60,160 bases of DNA from Novosphingobium aquimarinum (lineage in GTDB: Bacteria > Pseudomonadota > Alphaproteobacteria > Sphingomonadales > Sphingomonadaceae). How positions within the stretch are numbered: the first letter of the stretch is position 1; the number at the start of each line of letters is the position of its first letter. A program made the translations under genes and the position numbers. The notes below the pieces were generated by a model that was not told the DNA's origin, ran no database searches, and saw only the letters and a program-made list of their open reading frames with translations. Positions 34,759 to 44,596 of the stretch are shown piece after piece. The stretch is taken from NCBI RefSeq assembly GCF_009746585.1, contig NZ_WRPO01000023.1:1-60160 (forward strand), in the 5' to 3' direction.

Positions 34759-37700
34759 GCTTCCTTCTCCGCGCTGATGGGCACAGTGACATCGCGCTCG
34801 CCGTCATCCTCGATATAACGCTGTGCGAGCTCCGCGATCACGGCGAGCACCATATCGGGCTCGAGCTGTGCGGCGTCGAGCGTCTTGCCGATCTCGTCGA
34901 GGAGTGGCCCGAGGCGCTTCTGCGCCTCGGTTGCAATCTGTGCTCTGCGGACGACGCTTCGTTCGGTCGACCCGACACCCGCCATCACCATCACCGCGGT
35001 CTGGGTCGGTTGCTGGTCGCTGTCGCCGAACAGTTCCACGCGTCGGAACCGGTAGGCGTATTCCGACAGCTGCATCCCCGCCCGACTCGGCTCGAGATCG
35101 TGCCACGTCGTCACCGGCTTACCCATCACGAGACCGCAAATTTCCGCCATGCTTTCCGTCGACCCATCGAACTCGGCCAGCCTCGTGATGAAGCCTCGAA
35201 GCTTGAGGTCGTCTCCTCCGTGACCGGCTATTCGCTTCGCTCGTTCCACCAACTCCGAGAGATTGCCGGCATCGCGGTGTTTCAGACCCTCCAGCATCCG
35301 GGTTTTCAGATCCTCGATCATGTCTGGGTAAGCGTGATCAAGTTCGCTCAGGACCGTGCGCAGCGCAGGTGCGGTGCCTTCGCCCGAAGTTTCGAGCGCT
35401 TGGGGGATGTCAACGAAGAGGAGCTGGTAGGGATCGTCCGCATCGAGCAACAAGCGGCGCACATCGATGGCTTGCTTGGAAAGCGTTGCTTGCGCCTTGC
35501 GCGACCAGTTGGGAAGGCTGTATGCAAACTGCACGAGCGCCTGCGCTATCTCGAGCGGCTCCTCCGATGGCGCCTCTTCAACGAACTCGCTCGCGACGGC
35601 TGCAAATTCCTTCAGCGCGACCGCATTAGCGGCATCGGTCGGAACAGATCTCAGCGCAATATGTTCGGGGTCCTGCAGCAGAAGATCCATGACCAGATCG
35701 GATATGGCCGGCTGGAAGGCCTCTTTCGCATAGATCGCAGTGCTGTGGCGGCGCGAGAAAAGATAGGTCACGAGCAATAGGGGCATCACGCCTTGCTGCA
35801 CGCCGTAAGGCGGCTCGCCCCAAGCCCGGTAGATATCGGCAACACCAACCTGCTCGCCGGCTTCGAGCAGGCCATCGGTTAGCGACCAGAGAGGGGCGAA
35901 CGTGCTGGTTTCGCCGGGCGGAACGAAGTCCCACCGCTCGCCTTGCCGGACATAGAGACCCGCGCGTTCCAGAACGGTAACCGCTAGGCCCTTCTCGGCC
36001 GGATAGCCCTTGATCCCGAAGTGCTGCTCGCCGCGGCCCACTACAATAGCATGCAACAGGGCTCGCAACGCCGCATTGGAATTGCTCGAAGGCCGCCGAC
36101 GATTGATGAGTTCGGAATGCACGATCGGAGCCTGCCGGAAAGTCCGCCGGGCGATATCGCTTGCTGCTTGCGACAGGCCATAGGAAAGCGACTGCAAATC
36201 GAGCGGCTTACCAGTGTCGAACCAGTGCGCGCGCTCGAAACCCTCTCTCAGGAGACCTTCCAGCTGCGCGGACAAATGGGCAATGCGGGCATCGATCTCG
36301 CGCCTGGCGGCTGCATCTCCGGCCAGTTCGGGGCTTTCGTTGCGCACGTCTCGCGCGGCTTCGAGCTCGATCGCTGTTTTGCGAATGTCCGCACTGTTCG
36401 ATGCAAGACCAACAATTACGGGCAGACCGTGCCGATGCTCCGTGCGCGAGACTTCGATCAGACTCGCCTCCGCTTGGCCGGGATCGACGTCGATCCCAGG
36501 CAGAAGCAGCAGGAACTTGCCAGCAGCCCCGGCGCTAACCCGAACGTCTTTCGGACCAAGCCCTTGCGGCGCCAGTTCGCCGATTTGTGCGTCGAACCAG
36601 CGCGGCGTGCCATATTCGGCGTAATGCCGCTTGGCCAGAATCGGCTGCAGCGAGGCGAGATCGTTCAGAGACGCTATCTCGAGCCGCCCGCGTTCGGCGA
36701 TGCGGGCCTCGATTTCGCCCTCAATGTCGAAATCGCTGCCGGCATAGATTGCATAGGCGCCGAGATGGCGACGGTAGACCAGCGCCGAAATCTTCACGAG
36801 ATCGGCAAGCTGCTCTTCGACGTCCGCATCGGAATGACCGAGGCTTGCCGCAATCGTCCGGGATGAGGCTGCCAGACCCGATCCATTGCTGAACAGATCG
36901 ATGACCGCCACGGTCTTCGCGATCTGCAAGCGCAGGTGGCTGCCGTCGCGGCCCGCCCTCGCTATGGCCTCTGCGGCCTGTGCCCATCGATGGCCGTCGG
37001 GCGAAGCCATGATCGCCGGCTCCAGATTGACCTGCAGATAATCCCAAAGTTCTGCCGGTCCGAAGGTTCTTCCCGAGGCGAGCGTCGTGCGTTGAAGGAA
37101 TTCGGTGAAGCCGCTGGGTTCCGCCGAGGCAAGAAAACCGAACAGGCTGCGTTCGTTCTGGCTGAAGCGCCGCCGGGTGATCGGCCCGAGCAGCGCTGCC
37201 GCCGCAGGGTTGAGAGGCCAGCAATCGTCGAGCCTTTCCGCAAGATCCTTGGGCACACCTGGTCGCCGTTCGGCAATCTCGCTGGCAACAATAGCGGCAA
37301 TTGGATGCGACTGAGGGTGCGAACGCTCTGTCGTGACGGCACGACCGACCAATTCGATGACCTCGTCGACCGCCGTAATGATCGGGACATCCGCAAAGCG
37401 GCCCTGAACCTTGCGCCATTCGTCCTGGACGCTTTGCCCGAGGCGATCCGCATAGCGCTCGAAAGCCTGGTGCAGCACGCCCACAACGATAAGTCTTCCC
37501 TCGCTGCGATTGGCCGCCTCTGCGAGATCCTGGAAGAAATGGATGTCGATGGCGTGATCGGCAGCACCTTCCAGATATTTGCCCAGTTCGTCGACAATGA
37601 CGAGAACCCCGCCCTGGGGACGCGCTTCAACCTCGCGTTGCAGCCGCTCGACGATATCGCGCCCGTCAGCGGCTTCCATCCTGGACCGCTTGGTCCGAGC

Positions 37701-38123
37701 GTGGCCCGGGGCGCCAGCGATTGCTGATGCGAGCGCCTCGCGCAGGTCCGCCACCGGGTTGCCCCGCCGACCGCTCACGGGCACGCAGAGCCAGTCCTTG
37801 GGCGCACGCCCGAAAACGTCGGCCACTTCGGGCACATCGCCAAGCAGTTGCTTCGCTTCCCTGTAGGCGGGCCCGCGCCCGAGCGAATAGGAGGCAAGCG
37901 CAAGCGCGAGGCTCGACTTGCCGCCGCCGTAAGGGCCCGTCCAGGTGAACGCGCCCTGTCCGTTTGTCGCGAGGCGGAGCGTGGTGGTCAACGCATCGCG
38001 CGCCGATCCTTGAAGTACATAACCGGAGAGGGGATCGGCCTGGCCAAAATCGGCATCGATCCTGATCGATCTTTGGTAGCGTGGGGCGACCGAAACATGG
38101 TCTGAGAGATAGGCCTGCGTCAT
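34755..38123 (-). CDS. sspC: SspC-like large P-loop ATPase (DNA phosphorothioation)
   Basis: 1122 residues. Walker A GPYGGGKSS (63-71) and Walker B VLVIVDELGKYLE (173-185) lie in an N-terminal AAA-like domain. The remaining 800 residues are mostly helical and have no other motif I recognise. Large ATPases of this kind are the third gene of SspABCD phosphorothioation cassettes and resemble BREX/Dnd-associated ATPases. The four-base overlaps with both neighbours show tight coupling. Confidence 0.78.
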   Translation of the reverse strand: MTQAYLSDHVSVAPRYQRSIRIDADFGQADPLSGYVLQGSARDALTTTLRLATNGQGAFTWTGPYGGGKSSLALALASYSLGRGPAYREAKQLLGDVPEVADVFGRAPKDWLCVPVSGRRGNPVADLREALASAIAGAPGHARTKRSRMEAADGRDIVERLQREVEARPQGGVLVIVDELGKYLEGAADHAIDIHFFQDLAEAANRSEGRLIVVGVLHQAFERYADRLGQSVQDEWRKVQGRFADVPIITAVDEVIELVGRAVTTERSHPQSHPIAAIVASEIAERRPGVPKDLAERLDDCWPLNPAAAALLGPITRRRFSQNERSLFGFLASAEPSGFTEFLQRTTLASGRTFGPAELWDYLQVNLEPAIMASPDGHRWAQAAEAIARAGRDGSHLRLQIAKTVAVIDLFSNGSGLAASSRTIAASLGHSDADVEEQLADLVKISALVYRRHLGAYAIYAGSDFDIEGEIEARIAERGRLEIASLNDLASLQPILAKRHYAEYGTPRWFDAQIGELAPQGLGPKDVRVSAGAAGKFLLLLPGIDVDPGQAEASLIEVSRTEHRHGLPVIVGLASNSADIRKTAIELEAARDVRNESPELAGDAAARREIDARIAHLSAQLEGLLREGFERAHWFDTGKPLDLQSLSYGLSQAASDIARRTFRQAPIVHSELINRRRPSSNSNAALRALLHAIVVGRGEQHFGIKGYPAEKGLAVTVLERAGLYVRQGERWDFVPPGETSTFAPLWSLTDGLLEAGEQVGVADIYRAWGEPPYGVQQGVMPLLLVTYLFSRRHSTAIYAKEAFQPAISDLVMDLLLQDPEHIALRSVPTDAANAVALKEFAAVASEFVEEAPSEEPLEIAQALVQFAYSLPNWSRKAQATLSKQAIDVRRLLLDADDPYQLLFVDIPQALETSGEGTAPALRTVLSELDHAYPDMIEDLKTRMLEGLKHRDAGNLSELVERAKRIAGHGGDDLKLRGFITRLAEFDGSTESMAEICGLVMGKPVTTWHDLEPSRAGMQLSEYAYRFRRVELFGDSDQQPTQTAVMVMAGVGSTERSVVRRAQIATEAQKRLGPLLDEIGKTLDAAQLEPDMVLAVIAELAQRYIEDDGERDVTVPISAEKEA

Positions 38124-39076
38124 GCCGCGAGCGCCTTGGTGTGCGGATAGGCGCTGGCGATGAAGGAGGCCGGATCAGGCAGGCCTTCTCCCCGCCTGGC
38201 AATCGCGCGCACGCCTGCGCTGTCGGTCCACAGAAAGGCGCCCTTGGCGACCCTTTCGATATCGACAAGCCGGTCGATCAGCGCATCCTCGTCTAGCTTG
38301 AAGATCCGCCCCGGCGATCCGGACTCGTATACCAGCGTATCGATGGCGAGCGTTGCTTGCTCGGGTGCACGCCTTGCCCAGAAATCTGCAAGCGCAAAAA
38401 GGAAGATACCGTTGGGCAAGCCGGGCTTGGGCCCATGGCGGAAAGCGAACGATCGCGATGACACTTCGCGCATAAGGCCAAGTTCGCCAAGTACGGTTTC
38501 CACCTGATCGTCAACCGCGCCCGCGCCGACCTTGGCGACATAGGATCTGACAAAGCACTCCACGTCGCGCTTGATCGTTGTGGAGGAGGCCCGCGACCGG
38601 TCGAGTTGGGCACACAGCAGCCGGATCGGCTCGGCAATGCCGTCGCGGTCGAACCCGTGTGCATTCAGATGGTTGAACGCATAATACCATGTCGTCGCGC
38701 GCTCGAAATTGCTGGCGATCTGCCAATGGAGCAGCCATGTGGTCGCGAGGCTTTCCATGAATGGATCGAGACCTGTATCGCGGTCGAAGATGAGCTTGCC
38801 GAAGGACGTTGCCTTCAAGGCGCCGACACCCCGCTCCGGGTCTTCTTCAATGATTCGGCAAGTGAGCGCCCAATGCTTGATTGCCGCAACCATATTCTTG
38901 CCGACTCCGAACCGGATGATCCCTTCGTCCTTGTCGAAGGTATTTGGGGCCGGAGCCTCCGCATCCTCGCAGACCGCATCGTAAGCCTTGCGTAGCCACA
39001 GCCGCCTCAGCGGAAAGGTTTCATGTCCCGCAAAGCGCGTCTTCACGCCGGTTTGTCCAAGAGGGCCTCTGAGCAT
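38120..39076 (-). CDS. sspB: SspB-like DUF4007 protein (DNA phosphorothioation)
   Basis: 318 residues, ATG with AGGA seven bases upstream. DUF4007 opening: RFAGHETFPLRRLWLRKAYD (13-32). Further blocks FGVGKNMVAAIKHWAL (56-71) and the RDTGLDPFMESLATTWLLHW segment are also typical. In the SspABCD system the DUF4007 protein SspB is reported to nick DNA so that sulfur can be inserted in one strand. It lies 70 bases after the cysteine desulfurase. Confidence 0.82.
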   Translation of the reverse strand: MLRGPLGQTGVKTRFAGHETFPLRRLWLRKAYDAVCEDAEAPAPNTFDKDEGIIRFGVGKNMVAAIKHWALTCRIIEEDPERGVGALKATSFGKLIFDRDTGLDPFMESLATTWLLHWQIASNFERATTWYYAFNHLNAHGFDRDGIAEPIRLLCAQLDRSRASSTTIKRDVECFVRSYVAKVGAGAVDDQVETVLGELGLMREVSSRSFAFRHGPKPGLPNGIFLFALADFWARRAPEQATLAIDTLVYESGSPGRIFKLDEDALIDRLVDIERVAKGAFLWTDSAGVRAIARRGEGLPDPASFIASAYPHTKALAA

Positions 39077-39145
39077 AGCTTTTTCCTACTGGTGATTTCC
39101 CCCAGTTGGCAACCTCGATGCGGGCCCTGCTTGGAAATTTACGCT

Positions 39146-40303
39146 TCAGGCCGCTGCTCGGTAGGCTTTCTCGTGCGCGGCCAAGAGCGCACTGACGGCA
39201 CGGTCGATATCGGCCTCGGAAGTGGTTCGGCCAATCCCGATGCGAACGGACGACGAAGCCTCGTCAAAGGAAAGCCCTTGCGCCAACAGGACGTAAGATG
39301 GCTCGATGCTGCCTGAGTTGCAGGCTGAGCCTGTCGATGCCGATAGTTCGCCGCGGGCATGCAAGAGGATGTCTTCCGCATTCACTCCCTCGGCCCTGAG
39401 GCTCGTGCAACCCGGGATGCGCTCGGCATGCGGATTGATAGTGAAAGGACATCCCTTCCTGGTGACCCGATCTTCTAAAAGTCTTTGTAATGATTGAATA
39501 TGTGTGCGTGCCGACTGGCCGTGGCGCTCGTAAAGCCGCGCCGCCGCTGCAAGCCCGGCGCAAAGCGGAACCGGCACTGTACCGCTGCGTCCGAGAGGCT
39601 GCTGTCCACCGCCATCAAGCTGCGGAACGAGCCGTAACCGCGCGGCGCGCGACACGACAAGGCCGCCGATGCCTTTTGGACCGTAGAACTTGTGACCGGA
39701 GAAACTCAGCAGATCGGCACCGGTATGGTTGAAGTCGACATCGATCTTTCCGACGGTCTGCGCCGCGTCTGTGTGAAACAGAACACCTTGGCGATGACAG
39801 ATTTCGGCAATCTCGCGCACGGGTTGAATGACGCCCGTCTCGTTGTTGGCGTGCATGACCGATACGAGCGCCGTGTCGGGCCTCAGGGCCTGCGCGATGG
39901 CTTCTGCGCGAACGCGGCCATCTGCCCCCGGTTTGACTTCGGTGACCTCGATCCCGGTTTTCACGAGCGAACGGGCGGCTTCCAGCACGCATTTGTGCTC
40001 GATCGACGACACCACCAGATGGTTTCCGCGTCGTTCCGCTGAGCTCATGACACCTTTGATGGCGAGGTTGTTCGCCTCGGTTGCTCCGCTGGTGAAGAGG
40101 ATTTCGTCCTCTCCGGCACCGAGCAGCGTTGCGAGCGCTTCGCGCGATCGTTCGACAATTTTCGAGGCCTGCAGGCCATGCGCATGATCCGAATGCGGAT
40201 TGCCCCAGTCATTGCTCATCGCATCCGCCATCGCATCGATCACCGAGGGATCGACCGGAGTTGAGGCCATGAAATCGAGATAGGCGGGGCCGGGTCTGCG
40301 CAA
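39146..40303 (-). CDS. sspA: SspA/DndA-like cysteine desulfurase
   Basis: About 385 residues from a TTG at 40303 with GAAGG seven bases upstream; an in-frame ATG at 40453 adds 50 residues without homology. Class V aminotransferase fold: YLDFMASTPVDP at the start, TSGATEANNLAIKG, PLP lysine in SFSGHKFYGPKG and catalytic cysteine in GSACNSG. It supplies persulfide sulfur. As the first gene of the sspABCD-like unit its role is probably DNA phosphorothioation rather than Fe-S assembly; no iscU or other isc gene is present. Confidence 0.85.
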   Translation of the reverse strand: MRRPGPAYLDFMASTPVDPSVIDAMADAMSNDWGNPHSDHAHGLQASKIVERSREALATLLGAGEDEILFTSGATEANNLAIKGVMSSAERRGNHLVVSSIEHKCVLEAARSLVKTGIEVTEVKPGADGRVRAEAIAQALRPDTALVSVMHANNETGVIQPVREIAEICHRQGVLFHTDAAQTVGKIDVDFNHTGADLLSFSGHKFYGPKGIGGLVVSRAARLRLVPQLDGGGQQPLGRSGTVPVPLCAGLAAAARLYERHGQSARTHIQSLQRLLEDRVTRKGCPFTINPHAERIPGCTSLRAEGVNAEDILLHARGELSASTGSACNSGSIEPSYVLLAQGLSFDEASSSVRIGIGRTTSEADIDRAVSALLAAHEKAYRAAA

Positions 40304-40545
40304 GGAACAACCTTCATTGAAATCGGTGCACCGATAAGACCAAACCTGGCCATGCAAAGCAACCACGATCGCGCGGTGTTCGAGACTGAATGGCGACGAC
40401 CTTCCGATTTGGCCTTGTCTTTTATTTCTTATTTTTCGCCCTTCTACCCTCACTGCAGATCGCTATTGCCTGAGGGCAAAGTAATGCCTTTTTGATCTGC
40501 CTCGCGAACGCAGCCGGTGGTCGGTTGCCGCATCCGAGGCAGTCC

Positions 40546-41526
40546 ATGAGCGTCATCCCCCTTCGATCCGAAGTCTCATCGCGCGGCGCGCGCATGCTGC
40601 GCACTGCGCTTGGCGGCGACATCGCTCGCTGGCTCGACGAGCCCGATGTCATCGAAGTCATGCTCAACCCCGACGGGCGTCTCTGGGTCGACCGGTTGGG
40701 CGAGGGTCTCGCGGCGAGCGAATGTCTGATGAGCGCAGCCGATGGCGAGCGCATCATCCGGCTGGTCGCCCATCATGTCGGCGCCGAGGTTCATGCAAGC
40801 GCACCGCGTGTGTCCGCCGAGCTGCCGGAAGGCGGCGAGCGCTTCGAAGGCCTGCTGCCCCCGGTGGTTGCCGCCCCGAGCTTCGCCATCCGCAAACCAG
40901 CTATCGCGGTGTTCGCGCTGGCCGATTACGTGACGACCGGGATCATGAGCAAATGGCAGGCTGAAGCGCTTGCCGGTGCGGTCGCTGCGAGAAAGAACAT
41001 TCTGGTCGTCGGCGGCACCTCGACCGGCAAGACGACGCTCACCAATGCGTTGCTCGCCGAGGTCGCATCCACGTCCGACCGTGTCGTCCTGATCGAGGAT
41101 ACGCTGGAGCTGCAATGCGCAGCGCCCAATCTGGTGTCGCTGCGGACCAAGGACGGCGTTGCGACCTTGTCCGATCTTGTCCGGTCCGCGCTGCGCCTGC
41201 GGCCCGATCGCATTCCCATTGGCGAGGTGCGCGGTGCAGAAGCACTTGATCTGCTGAAAGCGTGGGGCACCGGTCATCCAGGCGGGGTCGGCACGCTTCA
41301 CGCTGGTTCGGCGCTTGGCACGCTGCGGCGGCTCGAACAGCTTATCCAGGAAAGTGTGGTCACCGTGCCGCGCGCGCTGATCGCCGAAACCATCGATATC
41401 ATCGCCGTGCTCGTGCGCGACGGCACCGGGCGGCGCCTTGCCGAACTCGCCGAAGTGCGCGGACTCGATGCCGCCGGCGAATACGTCCTCGCACCCCTTC
41501 CATCCACAACAGGAGACCATTCGTGA
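40546..41526 (+). CDS. trbB: TrbB/VirB11 conjugal transfer ATPase
   Basis: 326 residues from the ATG at 40546. Walker A GGTSTGKTTLTNALL (about 155-169), IEDTLELQC, a Walker B-like IGEVRGAEALDLLKAW and the HAGSALGTLRRLE histidine box of VirB11-type hexamers. It powers pilus assembly and DNA transfer. First gene of the trb operon and divergent from the sspA-like gene. Its stop overlaps the trbC GTG. Confidence 0.95.
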   Translation: MSVIPLRSEVSSRGARMLRTALGGDIARWLDEPDVIEVMLNPDGRLWVDRLGEGLAASECLMSAADGERIIRLVAHHVGAEVHASAPRVSAELPEGGERFEGLLPPVVAAPSFAIRKPAIAVFALADYVTTGIMSKWQAEALAGAVAARKNILVVGGTSTGKTTLTNALLAEVASTSDRVVLIEDTLELQCAAPNLVSLRTKDGVATLSDLVRSALRLRPDRIPIGEVRGAEALDLLKAWGTGHPGGVGTLHAGSALGTLRRLEQLIQESVVTVPRALIAETIDIIAVLVRDGTGRRLAELAEVRGLDAAGEYVLAPLPSTTGDHS

Positions 41527-41855
41527 CCCATATCTTGTCGCGAGCGCACCCGCGCCTGTCCGCTTTGATCGTTGGCAGCGTCATTGCACTGGCATTTGCG
41601 GCGCCGGCCCATGCCGCCGGCTCGTCAATGCCGTGGGAAGCGCCGCTCCAGGCGATCCTCGAATCCATCCAGGGCCCGGTCGCCAAGATCGTCGCGGTGA
41701 TCATCATCATCGCCACCGGGCTGGCGCTCGCTTTCGGGGATACATCGGGAGGCTTCAGGCGCCTGATCCAGATCGTCTTCGGGCTTTCGATCGCCTTTGC
41801 CGCGTCCTCCTTCTTCCTTTCGTTCTTCTCCTTCGGCGGCGGAACGCTGGTCTGA
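41523..41855 (+). CDS. trbC: TrbC/VirB2 pilin precursor
   Basis: 110 residues from a GTG overlapping the trbB stop (GTGA). Long signal region ending at AHAAGSS (about 37), then two hydrophobic helices (VAKIVAVIIIIATGLALAF and LIQIVFGLSIAFAASSFFL) as in VirB2/TrbC pilins. Likely processed by the TraF-type peptidase at 20927. Overlaps trbD by one base. Confidence 0.9.
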   Translation: MTHILSRAHPRLSALIVGSVIALAFAAPAHAAGSSMPWEAPLQAILESIQGPVAKIVAVIIIIATGLALAFGDTSGGFRRLIQIVFGLSIAFAASSFFLSFFSFGGGTLV

Positions 41856-42130
41856 TGGACAGCGGTCAATCTCCTCTGCCGAACGGCTTTGCTGTTCCAG
41901 TTCACCGGGCGCTGACCGAGCATATCCTGCTCGGCGGTGCGCCGCGCGGGCTCGCTATCGCCAATGCGACGTTGGCGGGCGCAATCGGACTGGGTCTGCA
42001 GCTGTGGATCGCAGGCGCCGCGTTTTTCGCGCTCGGCCACATGGTCGCGGTCTGGGCCGCCCGGCACGATCCTCAATTCGTCGATGTCGCGCGGCGGCAT
42101 CTGCGGTTCCCCGCGCATCTGCAGGTCTGA
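41855..42130 (+). CDS. trbD: TrbD/VirB3 protein
   Basis: 91 residues, ATG sharing a base with the trbC stop. VPVHRALTEHILLGGAPR is the family opening; one hydrophobic hairpin (ATLAGAIGLGLQLWIAGAAFFALG in residues about 37-62) and a basic tail. Inner-membrane partner of TrbE. Confidence 0.9.
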   Translation: MDSGQSPLPNGFAVPVHRALTEHILLGGAPRGLAIANATLAGAIGLGLQLWIAGAAFFALGHMVAVWAARHDPQFVDVARRHLRFPAHLQV

Positions 42131-42133
42131 GCC

Positions 42134-44596
42134 ATGCTGAGCTTGCGCGAATATCGGAACAAGGCCGACCGGCTTGCGGACTTCCTGCCATGGGCGGCGC
42201 TCGTCGCCCCCGGCGTCGTGCTCAACAAGGACGGCAGCTTCCAGCGCACGTCTCGCTTTCGCGGGCCGGATCTCGACAGCGCGACCCCTGCCGAACTGGT
42301 TGCAACGACGGCGCGCCTGAACAGTGCGCTGCGCCGGCTCGGTTCGGGCTGGTCGATCTTCGTCGAGGCCGTGCGCCGTCCGGCACTGGATTATCCCGTC
42401 TGCGCATTTCCCGATCCGGCCTCGGCACTGGTCGAACGAGAGCGCGCCGCGCAGTTCGCAGAGGAGGGCGCGCATTTCGAGAGCCGCTATTTTCTGACCT
42501 TCTTATGGATGCCGCCTGCCGAGGATGCCGCGCGGGCTGAAAGCTGGCTCTACGAAGGAAAGGCCGAGAAAGGCGTGGATCCGCGCGAGCTTCTCGAGGG
42601 CTTCGCCGATCGGACCGACCGGCTGCTGCGCCTGTTCGAAGGGTTCTTTCCTGAGGTCCAATGGCTCGATGATGGCGAGACCCTGAGCTATCTTCACAGC
42701 TGCATCTCGACGCGACTGCACGATGTACGCGTTCCCGAAACCCCGATGCATCTCGATGCGCTGCTTGCCGACGAGCCGCTGACCGGCGGTCTCGAACCGC
42801 GCCTGGGTGCGGCCCATCTGCGGACACTGACCGTGATCGGCTTTCCGAGCGCGACATTCCCCGGCCTGCTCGATGAACTCAATGCGCTAGGCTTTGCCTA
42901 TCGCTGGTCGACGCGGGCAATCATGCTCGACAAATCCGATGCGACGAAGCTGCTTTCGAAAATTCGCCGCCAGTGGTTCGCCAAGCGCAAATCGGTCGCC
43001 GCGATCCTCAAGGAAGTGATGACCAACGAGGCCTCGGTGCTGGTCGACAGCGATGCGGCCAACAAGGCCGAGGATGCCGATGCCGCGCTACAGGAGCTGG
43101 GCGCTGACCATGTCGGGCTCGCGCTGGTCACCGCGACCGTTACGGTGTGGGACGAAGAGCCAGCGCTTGCCGCCGAGAAGCTGCGGCTGGTCGAAAAGGT
43201 CATCCAGGGCCGCGATTTTACCTGCGTGACCGAAGGCATGAATGCGATCGAGGCCTGGCTCGGATCGCTGCCCGGCCATGTCTACGGCAATGTTCGCCAG
43301 CCCCCGATCTCGACGCTGAACCTTGCGCATATGATGCCGCTTTCGGCTGTCTGGGCCGGACTGGAACACGATGCGCATTTCAGCGCGCCGCCGTTGTTTT
43401 ACGCCAAGACCGAAGGCTCGACCCCGTTCCGGTTTTCGCTTCATGTCGGTGACGTCGGACACAGCCTCGTCGTCGGTCCGACCGGGGCGGGCAAATCGGT
43501 CTTGCTGGCAATGATGGCGTTGCAGTTTCGCCGCTATGCCGGGTCGCAGATTTTCGCTTTCGATTTCGGTGGCTCGATCCGTGCGGCCGCGCTCGTGTGC
43601 GGCGGCGATTGGCAGGATCTGGGATCGAGTCTTTCCGAGGACAGCGACGAGCCAGTCCTGCTGCAACCGTTGGCGCGGATCCATGAGCCGGCACAGCGCA
43701 ACTGGGCCTCGGAATGGCTTCAGGCGATCCTCGCTGCGGAGGGCGTCGCACTCGATCCGGAAACCAAGGATCATCTGTGGTCGGCGCTGAGCTCGCTGGC
43801 GAGCGCGCCGGTCGCTGAGCGCACGCTCACCGGGCTTGCTGTCCTTTTGCAATCGCAGGCATTGAAGCAGGCGCTTGCCCCCTACTGCGTCGGCGGGCCG
43901 TTCGGACGGCTCCTCGATGCCGAGAGCGAACGGCTGGGCGAAGCGAGTTTCCAGGCGTTCGAGACCGAAGGGCTGACCGGATCGGCGGCTGCGCCTGCCG
44001 TGCTGTCCTATCTGTTTCACAGTATCGAAGGCCGCCTCGACGGCTCGCCGACGCTCATCATCATCGATGAAGGCTGGCTGGTGCTCGACAGTCCGGCCTT
44101 CGCCGCGCAATTGCGCGAATGGCTCAAGACCCTGCGCAAAAAGAATGCGAGCGTCGTTTTCGCCACTCAAAGCCTTGCAGATATCGAGACCTCGGCGATC
44201 GCGCCCGCGATTATCGAAAGCTGCCCGACGCGAATCTTCCTGCCCAATGACCGGGCGGTCGAACCCCAGATTTTGAGTATCTATCGCCGCTTCGGGCTGA
44301 ACGACCGCCAGATTGAAATCCTCAGCCGGGCAACGGCCAAGCGCGATTATTACTGTCAGTCCTCTCGCGGTAATCGCCTGTTCGAACTGGGCCTTGGCGA
44401 AGTGGCGCTCGCCTTTGCCGCCGCTTCTTCCAAGAGCGACCAGCTCGCCATGTCCCGCATCATCGAAGAGCATGGTCGGAGCGGCTTTGCCGTCCACTGG
44501 CTGAGGTATCGCGGCCTCCACTGGGCCGCCGAATTGCTCGGCAGCGATGCGCACTCTTCCGACCCCCCAAACCCATCAGAAGGAGACCTGAAGTGA
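42134..44596 (+). CDS. trbE: TrbE/VirB4 transfer ATPase
   Basis: 820 residues, full length. CagE/TrbE N-terminal domain (MLSLREYRNKADRLADFLPW), Walker A GPTGAGKSVLLAMMAL (about 449-464), Walker B TLIIIDEGWLVLDSP (about 640) and the ATQSLADIETS motif. Main energy-providing ATPase of the mating channel. Four-base overlap with trbJ. Confidence 0.95.
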   Translation: MLSLREYRNKADRLADFLPWAALVAPGVVLNKDGSFQRTSRFRGPDLDSATPAELVATTARLNSALRRLGSGWSIFVEAVRRPALDYPVCAFPDPASALVERERAAQFAEEGAHFESRYFLTFLWMPPAEDAARAESWLYEGKAEKGVDPRELLEGFADRTDRLLRLFEGFFPEVQWLDDGETLSYLHSCISTRLHDVRVPETPMHLDALLADEPLTGGLEPRLGAAHLRTLTVIGFPSATFPGLLDELNALGFAYRWSTRAIMLDKSDATKLLSKIRRQWFAKRKSVAAILKEVMTNEASVLVDSDAANKAEDADAALQELGADHVGLALVTATVTVWDEEPALAAEKLRLVEKVIQGRDFTCVTEGMNAIEAWLGSLPGHVYGNVRQPPISTLNLAHMMPLSAVWAGLEHDAHFSAPPLFYAKTEGSTPFRFSLHVGDVGHSLVVGPTGAGKSVLLAMMALQFRRYAGSQIFAFDFGGSIRAAALVCGGDWQDLGSSLSEDSDEPVLLQPLARIHEPAQRNWASEWLQAILAAEGVALDPETKDHLWSALSSLASAPVAERTLTGLAVLLQSQALKQALAPYCVGGPFGRLLDAESERLGEASFQAFETEGLTGSAAAPAVLSYLFHSIEGRLDGSPTLIIIDEGWLVLDSPAFAAQLREWLKTLRKKNASVVFATQSLADIETSAIAPAIIESCPTRIFLPNDRAVEPQILSIYRRFGLNDRQIEILSRATAKRDYYCQSSRGNRLFELGLGEVALAFAAASSKSDQLAMSRIIEEHGRSGFAVHWLRYRGLHWAAELLGSDAHSSDPPNPSEGDLK

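Noticed and set aside
40304..40453. 50-residue N-terminal extension of the cysteine desulfurase
   Set aside because: It precedes the conserved family start and has low-quality composition; a TTG with ribosome site lies at 40303.
43088..44554. 488-residue open frame antisense to trbE
   Set aside because: It is a shadow of the VirB4 gene in GC-rich sequence with no motif.
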